Positions 27,671-36,427 are shown, numbered from the stretch's first letter. The stretch is DNA of 64,000 nt from Phaeobacter sp. QD34_24 (GCF_028890115.1 NZ_JARCJD010000010.1:62001-126000); one strand, 5' to 3'. Notes: a model not told the origin generated them from the sequence alone. Program-made: numbers and translations.

Positions 27671-28504
27671 TCAGTCGCGGTAGAGCGCCTCGGCGTGGAA
27701 GGAGACGTGATCTTCCATGAAGGTGGAGATGAAGAAATAGCTGTGATCATAGCCCGGCTGCAGGCGCAGGGTGGCCTGCTGGCGGCGCTCGTTCACGGCC
27801 TGTGCCAGCGCTTCGGGGCGCAGAAGGTCGATGAACTGGTCCGCAGTGCCGGTGTCCACCAGAACGGGGCCGTCAAAGCCTTTTTCGCGCATCATCAGCG
27901 TGGCGTCATGCTTGGCCCAGGTCGTTTCATCGCTGCCCAGATAGGCGGTCAGCTGCTTGCGGCCCCAGTCGCTGGCGGTCGGGTTGCAGATCGGCGCGAA
28001 GGCAGAGACCGAACGGAAGCGCCCCGGCAGGTTCATCGCCAGCGTCAGCGCGCCATGTCCGCCCATGGAGTGACCGCAGATCGCCTGCCGCTCCAGGTCC
28101 ACGGCAAAGTTTTCGCCCAGAAAGGCGGGGAGTTCCTCGGCGATATAGCCCCACATCTGGTAGTGCGGCGCCCAAGGCGCTTCGGTGGCATTCACGTAAA
28201 ACCCGGCACCCTTGCCAAGGTCGTAGTTGTCGTCGTCGGCCACATCATCGCCGCGCGGCGAGGTGTCGGGAAAGACGATCGCGATACCCTGTTCGGCGCA
28301 CCAGGCCTGCGCACCCGCCTTGGTCATGGCGTTTTCATGGGTGCAGGTGAGGCCCGACAGGAACCACAAGAGCGGCACCGGGCCGTCCTTGGCCTCTTCC
28401 GGCAGGAACAGGCCAAAGGTCATCTCGCAATTTGTTGCGCTGCTCTTATGCCGGTAGACGCCCTGTACGCCGCCAAAGCATGTGTTCTCGGAAACGGTTT
28501 CCAT
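27671..28504 (-). CDS. fghA: S-formylglutathione hydrolase
   Basis: 277 residues. It hydrolyses S-formylglutathione to formate and glutathione, the second step of glutathione-dependent formaldehyde oxidation. FLSGLTCTHEN forms the oxyanion region and ICGHSMGGHGAL holds the nucleophile serine. Asp and His of the triad are near DQFID and PGYDHSYFF. The formaldehyde dehydrogenase gene is not in this window. It lies 21 bases upstream of sthA on the same strand. Confidence 0.93.
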   Translation of the reverse strand: METVSENTCFGGVQGVYRHKSSATNCEMTFGLFLPEEAKDGPVPLLWFLSGLTCTHENAMTKAGAQAWCAEQGIAIVFPDTSPRGDDVADDDNYDLGKGAGFYVNATEAPWAPHYQMWGYIAEELPAFLGENFAVDLERQAICGHSMGGHGALTLAMNLPGRFRSVSAFAPICNPTASDWGRKQLTAYLGSDETTWAKHDATLMMREKGFDGPVLVDTGTADQFIDLLRPEALAQAVNERRQQATLRLQPGYDHSYFFISTFMEDHVSFHAEALYRD

Positions 28505-28731
28505 GGTGAGGCTCCCTTTTTTGTGGTTGGCCTATCAGCTACCCGTCGGCGCAAGGCGGGTCCAGTGTTGCGGCGCCCTGTCGCAGCCTTTTTGCGCCAG
28601 AAGGCTTGAGAAATGGCAAATAGGGGCGGGATCGGGCTGGTCCCCGGCGCCGCGTTGTGGCGTGTCGGGGGTAGACTTGGCCTGCGAAACGGGGGACAGA
28701 TTGCGCCACGACATGCAGCGAAGGACAGCCG

Positions 28732-29073
28732 ATGACCACGTTCCAAAGACTGACACCCGAAGCCGCCGAACCAGAGATCGAGCGCCCCGATCCGGCAAAG
28801 GTCATTTCCGGTGACCCCGTCTTCACCACCTGGAATGCGGAAGAGGTGGACGGGCTCTACTGCGGGATCTGGCAGTCGACGCCCGGCAAGTGGCGGATTT
28901 CCTACGATGAATGGGAATACTGCCGGATCCTTGAAGGGCGTTCGGTGATCACTGCGGAGGATGGCACCGAATATCCGCTGGCGGCAGGCGACAGCTTCAT
29001 CCTGCGCCCGGGCTTTTCCGGCACCTGGGAGGTGATCGAGACCACCCGCAAGGATTACGTGATCCGGCTCTAG
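28732..29073 (+). CDS. cupin domain protein
   Basis: 113 residues. A single small beta-barrel resembling the Cupin_3/EutQ (DUF861) group, with GKWRISYDEWEYCRILEG and YPLAAGDSFILRPGFSGTWEV as the two half motifs. The usual metal histidines are largely missing, so it may bind a ligand rather than catalyse. It is divergent from fghA. Function is unknown. Confidence 0.78.
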   Translation: MTTFQRLTPEAAEPEIERPDPAKVISGDPVFTTWNAEEVDGLYCGIWQSTPGKWRISYDEWEYCRILEGRSVITAEDGTEYPLAAGDSFILRPGFSGTWEVIETTRKDYVIRL

Positions 29074-29097
29074 GTTCAGGCCTCATTCATCCTGTGC

Positions 29098-30021
29098 CTA
29101 GGAAACCCAGGCGATCGCCAGCGGCACCGTCAGGATCGACACCGCGGTCGAGATCAGGATCGCGGCCGAGACGCGCTGCGGGGCGATGCCGTAATGCTGC
29201 GCCAGCATATAGACGTTGCCTGCCACCGGCAGCGAAGCCGCCGCAATCGCGACCGAGGCCGGGAAACTGGCAACCGGCACCAGCCACAGGACCCCGATGG
29301 CGACAAACAGCGGGTGCAGCACCAGCTTGGCAAAGCTGAGCCAGGCGGCCACTTCGATGCGCTCGGCGGATTTGGAGGCGAGCGAGGCGCCGATGGCGAA
29401 CAGCGCGCCGGGCGTGGCCGCCCCGCCCAGGATCGACAGGAAGTCATTGACCGGCGCCGGGATCGGCTGCGTCGAGGCCGACCAGGCAAGCCCCGCCACG
29501 ATGGCCACGATCATCGGGTTACGCAGCAGGCCGAGCGTAACCATTTTCAGGGTCTGCAGCCCCAATCCCGAACCACGCCCGGCGTTGATCAGGATGACGA
29601 TGAGCGAGGAAAAGACCACGAGGTCCACGCTCAGCACCACCATCATCGGCCCGATCGAGGCTTCACCGAACAGGATCGCCATCATCGGCAGGCCGAGAAA
29701 GCCCACGTTGCCGATGGCCGCGCATTGCGCCTCGACCGCAGCTGTGGGCACATCCAGCCCCCTCAGCGCCGCGACCGCCGTGGCGACAAGGTAAACCGCC
29801 ACGGTTCCGGCCAGGTAGCCGAGGATCAGGTTCGGATCAAAGACCTCCGCGAAGGAGAGGTTGGCCGCAAAACGGAAGATCATCGCCGAAAGCGGGAAGA
29901 AGAACACGAATTTCGTGAGATAGGCTGTCGCCTCATCGGTAAAGAACCGCGTGCGACCGGCCCAGTATCCTAGGCCGATGATTGCAAAGAAGGGCAGGGT
30001 TCTGAAGAAAATGTCAGCCAT
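29098..30021 (-). CDS. AEC family transporter (auxin efflux carrier fold)
   Basis: 307 residues with about ten transmembrane helices in two five-helix halves. AQCAAIGNVGFLGLPMMAILFG holds the crossed-helix proline motif, and ASLPVAGNVYMLAQHYGI matches the end of the family. It probably exports or imports a small carboxylate. It converges on the cupin gene, with 24 bases between stops. Confidence 0.85.
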   Translation of the reverse strand: MADIFFRTLPFFAIIGLGYWAGRTRFFTDEATAYLTKFVFFFPLSAMIFRFAANLSFAEVFDPNLILGYLAGTVAVYLVATAVAALRGLDVPTAAVEAQCAAIGNVGFLGLPMMAILFGEASIGPMMVVLSVDLVVFSSLIVILINAGRGSGLGLQTLKMVTLGLLRNPMIVAIVAGLAWSASTQPIPAPVNDFLSILGGAATPGALFAIGASLASKSAERIEVAAWLSFAKLVLHPLFVAIGVLWLVPVASFPASVAIAAASLPVAGNVYMLAQHYGIAPQRVSAAILISTAVSILTVPLAIAWVS

Positions 30022-30090
30022 CGCAGGATTGGTAACCTGATTTGACCAAAACGAAAAGCCTGATTGCGCGGGGTTCTAGAAAGCGATGTC

Positions 30091-30158
30091 CTCCCGCCCG
30101 TCGCCGCTGCATGATACATGCAGGGCTCCCGTTGGGCCGGGCCGCGCTGGCGCGCGGC
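30091..30158 (-). repeat. structured repeat, copy D
   Basis: Read on the minus strand: first arm GCCGCGC-GCCA-GCGCGGC, then GGCCCAACGGGAG, then second arm CTGCATG-TAT-CATGCAG (perfect 7 bp), then GACGGGCGGGAG. It has the same plan as copies at 30862, 43728 and 43946. It lies in the 258-base gap between the AEC transporter and a hypothetical gene. No gene is visible in that gap. Confidence 0.7.
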
Positions 30159-30233
30159 GGGCGCATGGCGCAGCCTTTCAGCTTTCCCTGCAGGCTGTGC
30201 CGAGTGGTTTCCAGCAGAATACAGGTTCTGGTT

Positions 30234-30269
30234 CTTGGAGGGGCCTCAGCAGAGAGGCCCAACGCCAAG
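30234..30269 (-). terminator. strong hairpin downstream of the 30280-30756 gene
   Basis: GGGCCTC-AGCAGA-GAGGCCC (30241-30260) is flanked by CTTGG and CCAAG, giving an extended stem. It starts 10 bases beyond the stop of the minus-strand gene. There is no T-run, so it may protect the transcript end or act as a weak terminator. Confidence 0.4.
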
Positions 30270-30279
30270 CGCTATGCCG

Positions 30280-30756
30280 CTAAAGATCGCCCAGCATCTG
30301 AGACGCCTGAGTTTTAAGATGCTCAACCCGTTTCTGTGCCTGATCCGCATAGCCGCCCAGTTTCAGGATCTCTTCCCGAAGAACGGTCAAACGCTCACCA
30401 CTTGCGGTGGGGAGTTCTTCTAGAAGGTCGAAAAGCAGGTTGCTGGCGAGCCGCGCTTCCTTCCTGCGGTTTTCCATTTCGCTTTCGGTGCCGACCAGCT
30501 GAATGACGGCTCGGAAGGCTTCGTAGTCGCTGCCCTCCAGAGGGATTTGCTCGGCGTCCGACATTGCGAACAGGGAATGCAGCGCGTCTTTGCGGCTGAG
30601 ATGCTGCACGCTGTCATAAAGCGCCCGTGCCTTGGAGGAAGGGGCTGTCGCCACATCTCGATCCGAGGGGAGCCTGCTTGTTTGCGGGATCTCTGGTGCC
30701 GCGAGGTTTCGGGCCGCAGCGGCGGATTGCCCGACATTCTGTTGGGGGGAAATCAT
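30280..30756 (-). CDS. hypothetical protein
   Basis: 158 residues, soluble. The first 45 residues are polar and probably disordered (PQQNVGQSAAAARNLAAPE and on). The rest is predicted helical with leucine-rich stretches, for example EARLASNLLFDLLEEL, and ends in a coiled-coil-like segment (DQAQKRVEHLKTQASQML). I recognise no family. It is flanked on both sides by copies of the structured repeat. Confidence 0.55.
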   Translation of the reverse strand: MISPQQNVGQSAAAARNLAAPEIPQTSRLPSDRDVATAPSSKARALYDSVQHLSRKDALHSLFAMSDAEQIPLEGSDYEAFRAVIQLVGTESEMENRRKEARLASNLLFDLLEELPTASGERLTVLREEILKLGGYADQAQKRVEHLKTQASQMLGDL

Positions 30757-30861
30757 CTTGGCCTGGTCCTTTCTGGTTACAGGCGCAGTGTCGCACTGAG
30801 AGGTGTGTATTGCGTAAATACCCTCGCCTCGGCTGTCCTATCGCGCGCTAACGCTTTGTCC

Positions 30862-30940
30862 CCGCCGCGCGTCAGCGCGGCGCCAGGCCCAACGGGAGGG
30901 GGTGGTTCCTTGAACCGCCGCCGACGGGCGGGAGCGCTCC
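30862..30940 (+). repeat. structured repeat, copy A
   Basis: First arm CGCCGCGC-GTCA-GCGCGGCG (30863-30882). GCCC at 30887-30890 can pair with GGGC at 30926-30929. Second arm GGTGGTTC-CTT-GAACCGCC (30901-30919) has one G-T pair. The end reads GACGGGCGGGAGCGCTCC. It lies between the hypothetical gene and the 3' end of mbfA. Confidence 0.75.
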
Positions 30941-30971
30941 TAGTCACGGAACCCCGTCAAAGACGCAGAGA

Positions 30972-31946
30972 TCAACCGCTGCCGATCAGGGCGCCGGCCC
31001 CCAGCACCAGCGCGCCGCCTAGGACCACCTGCAGCGTGGCGCGCCAGAAGGGCGTCTCCATGTATTTGTTCTGGATCCAGGCAATCGCCCAGAGCTCCAC
31101 AAAGACGATGAGGAAGGCCAGCGTCGTCGCCGTCCAGAACTCAGGGATCAGATAGGGCAGCGCATGGCCCAGCCCGCCCAGCGTGGTCATCACCCCCGAG
31201 GCCACGCCCCGTTTCATCGGCGAGCCGCGCCCGGACAGTTCCCCGTCGTCCGAGGCGGCCTCGGTGAAGCCCATCGAGATCCCGGCGCCGACAGAGGCGG
31301 CGACGCCCACCAGGAAGGTGGTCCAGGTGTCCTGGGTGGCAAAGGCGGTGGCAAAGATCGGCGCCAGGGTCGACACGGACCCGTCCATCAGCCCCGCCAG
31401 CCCCGGCTGCACCCAGGTCAGCACGAACTGGCGATGGGCGGTGCGGTCTTCCTCGGATCGGGCATCGCCGGTCAGATGCGCCTCTTCCAGCTCGGCGGCG
31501 GTGTCGCGGTGGCCGGCCTCTGCGGCGGCGAGATCGCCCAGCAGCTTGCGGGTCTCGGCGTCCTTGGTGCGGGCGGCGGCGGCCAGGTAGAACCGTTCGG
31601 CATCCGCCTCCATCGCCTTGGCCTCTTCGCGGATACGCTCCAGGCTCAGGTTTTCCATCAGCCAGATCGGGCGGCGCGCATAATAGCCCGCCACATGTTC
31701 GCGCCGGATCAGCGGAATGGCGGGGCCAAAGCGTTTTTCATGCAGGGCGATCAGCCGGGCGCGATGGGTGTCTTCCTCGGCGGCCATACCGTCGAACATC
31801 GCGGCTGTCGCCGGGAAATCATCCTGCAGCCGCGCCGCATAGCCGCGATAGATGCGCGCATCGTCCTCTTCCGAGGAAATCGCCAGGGCCAGGATTTCCT
31901 GGCCTGTGAGATCGGAAAACCGTTTCCGCTGAGTGAGAAAGCGCAT
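30972..31946 (-). CDS. mbfA: membrane-bound ferritin MbfA (rubrerythrin-VIT1 fusion)
   Basis: 324 residues. The N-terminal ferritin-like half has metal ligands in ISSEEDDARIYRGY, MAAEEDTHRARL, EADAERFY and AAAEAGHRDTA. The C-terminal half (about 165-324) is a VIT1/CCC1-type iron carrier with several membrane helices, starting WVQPGLAGLMDGSVSTL. Agrobacterium and Bradyrhizobium MbfA export iron and protect against iron and peroxide stress. A perfect Irr-type ICE motif sits 16 bases upstream of the start codon, so iron control is well supported. Confidence 0.9.
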   Translation of the reverse strand: MRFLTQRKRFSDLTGQEILALAISSEEDDARIYRGYAARLQDDFPATAAMFDGMAAEEDTHRARLIALHEKRFGPAIPLIRREHVAGYYARRPIWLMENLSLERIREEAKAMEADAERFYLAAAARTKDAETRKLLGDLAAAEAGHRDTAAELEEAHLTGDARSEEDRTAHRQFVLTWVQPGLAGLMDGSVSTLAPIFATAFATQDTWTTFLVGVAASVGAGISMGFTEAASDDGELSGRGSPMKRGVASGVMTTLGGLGHALPYLIPEFWTATTLAFLIVFVELWAIAWIQNKYMETPFWRATLQVVLGGALVLGAGALIGSG

Positions 31947-31961
31947 GTGGATTCCTACATA

Positions 31962-31978
31962 TTTAGAATGGTTCTAAA
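31962..31978. promoter_or_regulatory. ICE motif (Irr box) of mbfA
   Basis: TTTAGAA-TGG-TTCTAAA is a perfect 7-bp inverted repeat matching the iron control element bound by Irr in alphaproteobacteria. It is very close to the mbfA ATG and overlaps the expected promoter, which fits repression under low iron. Confidence 0.85.
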
Positions 31979-32112
31979 CTATACTCTTCGGGCAAAAGTG
32001 CAAGGCCATTGTCCATGGCAGCGACGGCAAGGGCCATAGCAGTTGTTGAATGCAGCGGCGGTAGGCTAGGGTGGCACGGTCATCCAGATAGCCAGCGCCA
32101 TGAGGACGGATC

Positions 32113-32730
32113 ATGAACCAGCAAGCCACTATCCTCAGGACCGGACGGAAGTTCGATCAGGTTCTGACGGGCGCACGCGAGGTGTTCATGGCGGATGGCT
32201 TCGAAGGCGCGAGCGTCGATGATATCGCCCGTGCGGCCGAGGTCTCCAAGGCGACGCTTTACAGCTATTTTCCGGACAAGCGGCTGTTGTTCCTGGAGGT
32301 GATCCGGAACGAATGCGCGCGACAAGCGGATGCGCCGATGGATCTGTCCGGGGCCTGCTGCACGCCGCGTGATGTGTTGACGGCAGCCGGTGGTCATATC
32401 CTGTCGGTCAGCCTGTCGGAATTTGGCCGCCGCATGTTCCGCATCTGCGTGGCAGAGGCGGACCGTTTCCCGGATCTCGGCCGCCAGTTCTATGAAAGTG
32501 GGCCCATGGTGGTGCGCGCTCGGCTGCGTGAGTATCTGCGGGACGCGGTCGGGCGGGGAGAGCTGCAAATCGAGGATTTCGATCTCGCGGCGGACCAGTT
32601 TGCTGAACTCTGCCGAGCGGATCTGGTGCCGCGCCTGGTGTTCAATATCGACACTGATTTTTCCCAGGAAGAGCGCGCGCGGGTGATCGCGGGGGCCGTG
32701 GAGATGTTCCTGGCCCGCTACGGTGTCTGA
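32113..32730 (+). CDS. TetR/AcrR family transcriptional regulator
   Basis: 205 residues. The helix-turn-helix is clear: GFEGASVDDIARAAEVSKAT followed by LYSYFPDKRLLFLEVI (about 30-65). The C-terminal ligand-binding half is of the AefR-like type. It is divergent from mbfA with 166 bases between them, so it might regulate itself or a distant target. Ligand and targets are unknown. Confidence 0.88.
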   Translation: MNQQATILRTGRKFDQVLTGAREVFMADGFEGASVDDIARAAEVSKATLYSYFPDKRLLFLEVIRNECARQADAPMDLSGACCTPRDVLTAAGGHILSVSLSEFGRRMFRICVAEADRFPDLGRQFYESGPMVVRARLREYLRDAVGRGELQIEDFDLAADQFAELCRADLVPRLVFNIDTDFSQEERARVIAGAVEMFLARYGV

Positions 32731-32781
32731 TCCGGCGCGGCGGCAACGCGGGGCGCGAAGACGGGGTGCCCCAGCCTGCGC

Positions 32782-33267
32782 TCAATGGGTGATGAAGTCG
32801 TTGGGCGTGTCGCGATAGGTCTCGTGACAGCTGAGACAGGCCTGCATCATGTTGGGCACCGTGCGCAACAGGCCGTTCATCGTATGAGCGCTCAGCCCCT
32901 TGGCGGCATCTTTGGCCCGGGCGGCGCGGGTTTCGAAATCCCGCCACTGTTGCCAGATCAGTGGCCGCGCGTGTGAATTGGGGTCCATGCGCGGTTTCTT
33001 GAACCGCTTGCGGATGTCTCCGGTGCTTTTGATCAGGGTGCGCCGGGCCGCCTTGGCCTTGGACGCGTCAAACACGATGCGCCCGGCCATCATGTCGGCC
33101 AGGGTTGTGAGGGCCGCCTTTTGGGTCGCCATCAGTTCCACCCGCCGTTTGACATGCTTGTCTGCGATCGGAGCGGCGGCATCCAGCTGTGCGCCCACAA
33201 GGGCCAGGATCAGCACCAGAAGCGCGGGCAGAAGGCGCAGATGGCGCAAGGAGATCAGGGATGTCAT
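32782..33267 (-). CDS. class II cytochrome c (c'-like)
   Basis: 161 residues. A signal peptide (LLPALLVLILALVGAQLDA) is followed by a helical bundle. The heme-binding CLSCH motif is near the C-terminus, as in cytochrome c' and c-556. MATQKAALTTLADMMAGRIVFD resembles the first helix, whose methionine or neighbouring residue can be the sixth ligand. It should work in the periplasm, perhaps in electron transfer or NO binding. The start at 33267 has GGGAG upstream; the longer frame is not coding. Confidence 0.82.
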   Translation of the reverse strand: MTSLISLRHLRLLPALLVLILALVGAQLDAAAPIADKHVKRRVELMATQKAALTTLADMMAGRIVFDASKAKAARRTLIKSTGDIRKRFKKPRMDPNSHARPLIWQQWRDFETRAARAKDAAKGLSAHTMNGLLRTVPNMMQACLSCHETYRDTPNDFITH

Positions 33268-33366
33268 GCGTGTGCTCCCGTCATGGACAGAGGTATGGCC
33301 AGAGATATGGACCGAGCCAGTGGCAGGGTCTGTGCGGGCAATAGGATTGACCGAATCGAAGAGTTG

Positions 33367-33381
33367 GAACAAATATAGAAC
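33367..33381 (+). promoter_or_regulatory. LexA (SOS) box of imuB
   Basis: GAAC-AAATATA-GAAC matches the alphaproteobacterial SOS box GAAC-N7-GAAC exactly. It lies 60 bases upstream of the imuB ATG. LexA repression and induction by DNA damage are expected. Confidence 0.85.
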
Positions 33382-33440
33382 ATCGGTAGTGCTGGCTGCT
33401 GGTTTCCAAAAATTTTCAGGCCTTCGAATCGGATCGCGCC

Positions 33441-35132
33441 ATGTCCCATCGCCGCATATTGTCGCTATGGTTTCCACGTCTGGGCGCGGAGCGGGTGATA
33501 CGCGCGGGGCAGGGCAGCCTGTCCGAACCTCTGGCCATTGTGGAGGAAGTTTCCAACACGCAGGTTATTTCTGCGTTAAATACGGCGGCCGAGGATGCGG
33601 GACTTTTTGTCGGCCAGCCGCTGCGCGATGCGCATGTCCTTTGTGCCAATCTGGTGACCCGTGGTCGTAGCCCCCCGGCCGAGACCGCCTTTCTGGCGGC
33701 ACTTGGGCGCTGGGCCGGGCAGTTCAGCCCTTGGGTCGCGCCCGAGCCGCCGGACAGCGTTACTCTGGACATGACCGGTTCGGCGCATCTGTTTGGCGGA
33801 GAAGAGGCGCTTTTGCAGCGGATCGAGGAGGAGTGCGCGCGGATGGGGCTCACCGTGCGGATGGGGCTGGCCGATACATTGGGCGCGGCCTGGGCGCTGG
33901 CGCGTTACGCGGGGGAGCAGGCGCAGCTGCCGCCCGTGCGCTCCGGCGATGCCATCGATCAGGAGGCCCGCGCCACCCGCGCCCGCGCGGCCCGAGTTCA
34001 GCAGAAGGGCCGCGCGGGGCGCAGGCACTGGACCCGGGGCGGCGCGGCGCCGCAGCCCATGAGCCCAGAGCGGGTTGCGGCGCGGATCGCAGCCGTGGGG
34101 CAGACCCGTGCGCTCTTGGCGCCTCTGCCGGTGGCCGCGCTGCGGCTGGAGCCAGGAACCGTGGCGCAACTGGGCCGTCTTGGCCTGCGGCAGATCGGGG
34201 ATCTCCTGGAGCAGCCCCGCGCCAGCCTGGCGCGACGGTTCGGGCGCGGGCTGATACTGCGTCTGGATCAGGCCATGGGAAGCACGCCCGAGCCGGTCTC
34301 TCCCGCCGGGGAGGACGACCGTTTCGCAGTGCGCCTGACCCTGCCGGAGCCGATCGGATTGCTGGAGGATCTCATGGCTGGGATCGACCGGATGCTGCCC
34401 CGGCTTTGCGCCCGGCTGGAAGAGCGCGGCAAGGGCGCGCGGCTTTTGCGGCTGGAGACGCACCGGGTGGATCAGGCGGCGCAGAGCGTCAGTGTGGGTC
34501 TGGCCCGGGCCAGTCGCGACCCGGACCGCATGCGCCCGCTACTGGAAATGAAGCTGGAAGGGATCGATGCCGGTTTCGGGATCGAGATGCTGCGCCTTGA
34601 GGTGCTTCGGGCGGAACCGATCCATGCCCGCACCCAGGCCGGGCATCTGGAGGCCAGCACTGCGGCCCGCGCCCGGCAGGCGGGGGGGCAGAATGTGGTC
34701 CTGGAGGATCTGATCGGGCGGATCGGTGCCCGCATCGGCCTAGAGGCAATCACCCGGCGCCACCCGGTCGACACCCATATCCCGGAAAAGACGGCCAAGG
34801 TGCTGGCGGCGGCCTGGTCGGATGCGGCGCGGGATTGGCCGCCCGCGCCGCATCCGCGCCCCTTGCTGATGTGGCGGCCCGAACTGGTGACGGCGCCGGA
34901 TGTCCCCAGCGTGCCGGAACGGTTCCGCTGGCGGGGCCGCGACTGGCAGCTGGCCGAGGCCGAAGGCCCCGAACGCATTGCCCCGGAATGGTGGCTGGAG
35001 GATCCCAATTGGCGCAGCGGGGTGCGTGATTACTGGGTGGTGGTCACCGACTGCGGCGCGCGGCTGTGGCTGTTCTTTGCCCATGGCGCGGCGCTGTCGC
35101 GGGGCTGGTTCTGCCATGGCAGCTTTGCGTGA
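33441..35132 (+). CDS. imuB: ImuB, Y-family polymerase-like mutagenesis protein
   Basis: 563 residues. The N-terminal Y-family fold is recognisable (RILSLWFPRLGAERVIR, LTLDMTGSAHLFGGEE-type segment, MGLADTLGAAWALARY). It lacks the complete catalytic acidic set of active DinB polymerases, as is usual for ImuB. A basic insert (about 175-205) and a C-terminal IMS-like half follow. ImuB normally bridges the beta clamp, ImuA and DnaE2 in damage-induced mutagenesis. Here it has its own SOS box, but neither imuA nor dnaE2 is adjacent. Confidence 0.88.
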   Translation: MSHRRILSLWFPRLGAERVIRAGQGSLSEPLAIVEEVSNTQVISALNTAAEDAGLFVGQPLRDAHVLCANLVTRGRSPPAETAFLAALGRWAGQFSPWVAPEPPDSVTLDMTGSAHLFGGEEALLQRIEEECARMGLTVRMGLADTLGAAWALARYAGEQAQLPPVRSGDAIDQEARATRARAARVQQKGRAGRRHWTRGGAAPQPMSPERVAARIAAVGQTRALLAPLPVAALRLEPGTVAQLGRLGLRQIGDLLEQPRASLARRFGRGLILRLDQAMGSTPEPVSPAGEDDRFAVRLTLPEPIGLLEDLMAGIDRMLPRLCARLEERGKGARLLRLETHRVDQAAQSVSVGLARASRDPDRMRPLLEMKLEGIDAGFGIEMLRLEVLRAEPIHARTQAGHLEASTAARARQAGGQNVVLEDLIGRIGARIGLEAITRRHPVDTHIPEKTAKVLAAAWSDAARDWPPAPHPRPLLMWRPELVTAPDVPSVPERFRWRGRDWQLAEAEGPERIAPEWWLEDPNWRSGVRDYWVVVTDCGARLWLFFAHGAALSRGWFCHGSFA

Positions 35133-35220
35133 CGCCCATGCCGGAGGCAGAAGAAACCCTTCGGCCTATGGCGAAGTCTTTACACTATGGGGCGCAGCCC
35201 ACAGGGCCTAGGATTGACAT

Positions 35221-35955
35221 ATGACCGTATCTCACTCCCACGGACCGCCCTGCACCCCGCGCTTTGACATTCTGGGCCAGGCTATCGGCGATGCCAGCCG
35301 CACCCGCATGCTGTGCGAATTGATGGAGGGGCGTGCCTATACCAACAAGGAACTTGCCTCGGCTGCCGGGATCACACCGCAGACCGCCACCGCGCATCTG
35401 CGCCTGTTGTACGATGCCGGGATGGTTGTGGCCGAAAAGCGCGGGCGCTGCGTCTATCACCGATTGGCGGGCTCGGAGGTGGCGCAGGCGCTGGAACAAC
35501 TGGCGGCGATTGCGCCCATGGACAGTCTTTACCTGGCGCAGCGTCGCAAGGCGGGCGGGCTGGCCGAGGTGCGCAGCTGCTATGATCACCTGGCGGGCCC
35601 CCTGGCTGTGGCGATGACGGATGCCTTTGTGCAAAAGGGCATGCTGGTCGAGCGCGACGGCGGCTTTCACGCGACCCCGTCCGATCAGTGGCAAAAGTTG
35701 GGCGTTCGCCTGCCCGACCTCGGCACACCGAGCCGACAGCCCTTTGCGCGCCCCTGCCTGGATTGGACCGAACGGCGCCTGCATGTGGCGGGCCCGATGG
35801 GGCGGCAGCTGCTGACCCACGCGTTGGAGCGCGGCTGGATGCAGCGCCGCCAGCACAAACGCGGCCTGACCCTGACTGCACCGGGGCGCAGGGCACTGGA
35901 GCAGATCCTGGGGCTGGAGATCTCGCGCATCACACAGGAGACAGATCATGCCTGA
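35221..35955 (+). CDS. ArsR-like winged-helix regulator with extra C-terminal domain
   Basis: 244 residues. The N-terminal winged helix (about 15-90) reads ILGQAIGDASRTRMLCELME, then LASAAGITPQTATAHLRLL. ArsR proteins are usually about 100-120 residues; this one carries a second domain of similar size (about 110-240). That domain contains SCYDHLAGPLAVAMTDAF and a winged-helix-like end. Typical ArsR metal cysteines are not obvious. It overlaps the next gene by eight bases. Confidence 0.82.
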   Translation: MTVSHSHGPPCTPRFDILGQAIGDASRTRMLCELMEGRAYTNKELASAAGITPQTATAHLRLLYDAGMVVAEKRGRCVYHRLAGSEVAQALEQLAAIAPMDSLYLAQRRKAGGLAEVRSCYDHLAGPLAVAMTDAFVQKGMLVERDGGFHATPSDQWQKLGVRLPDLGTPSRQPFARPCLDWTERRLHVAGPMGRQLLTHALERGWMQRRQHKRGLTLTAPGRRALEQILGLEISRITQETDHA

Positions 35956-36427
35956 AACAGCTTCCCCTCGATATACCACCCAAGCCGGTACCCGGCTGCT
36001 GATCCAGGTGCCCCAGACCGAGGCCGACAGGGTGCTGGCGGCGATCCTGTCCGTCACGTCTCTGCCCTGGGGCGATTACGACCAGGTGGCCTTTTGGACA
36101 GCCCCCGGTGTGCAGCAGTTTCGCTCCTGCCCCGGCGGGGTCAATCGGGCCAGCGAGAGGGCGGTGGAGGTTCCTTGTGTCGAACTGCAGGTCTTTATCG
36201 GCGCCAGCGCCGAGGACCTTGATCCCGTTTTGGATCCCGTTTTGCGCGCGATCTACGACAGCCACCCCTATGAGGAACCGGTGATCCAGATGATCCCGGC
36301 GGTTCGCAGCCTGCATATCCGGGGGCTGGACGAGGACAATCCAAACCGCTTCTGGAACAGGCCCGCCGCAGATTGGGTGCCGACCATCCATCGGGACTCT
36401 GCGGGCACGGGAAGCGAAACCGCTTGA
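35948..36427 (+). CDS. YqfO/Nif3 C-terminal-domain-like protein
   Basis: 159 residues. The stretch IYDSHPYEEPVIQMIPA matches the H-x-YEEP signature of the PII/CutA-like insert found in YqfO and Nif3-family proteins. Here it occurs alone, without the Nif3 metal-binding parts. It may bind a small ligand or metal. It is translationally coupled to the upstream ArsR-like regulator, suggesting a joint sensing role; this is inference. Confidence 0.65.
   Translation: MPETASPRYTTQAGTRLLIQVPQTEADRVLAAILSVTSLPWGDYDQVAFWTAPGVQQFRSCPGGVNRASERAVEVPCVELQVFIGASAEDLDPVLDPVLRAIYDSHPYEEPVIQMIPAVRSLHIRGLDEDNPNRFWNRPAADWVPTIHRDSAGTGSETA

Noticed and set aside
26702-28609. 635-codon plus-strand frame across sthA and fghA
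   Set aside because: It is antisense to two clear genes and its translation is rich in His, Gly, Ala and Arg without any fold signature.
30091-30940. CRISPR array
   Set aside because: The repeats are few, far apart, in both orientations and structured, without regularly spaced unique spacers or cas genes.
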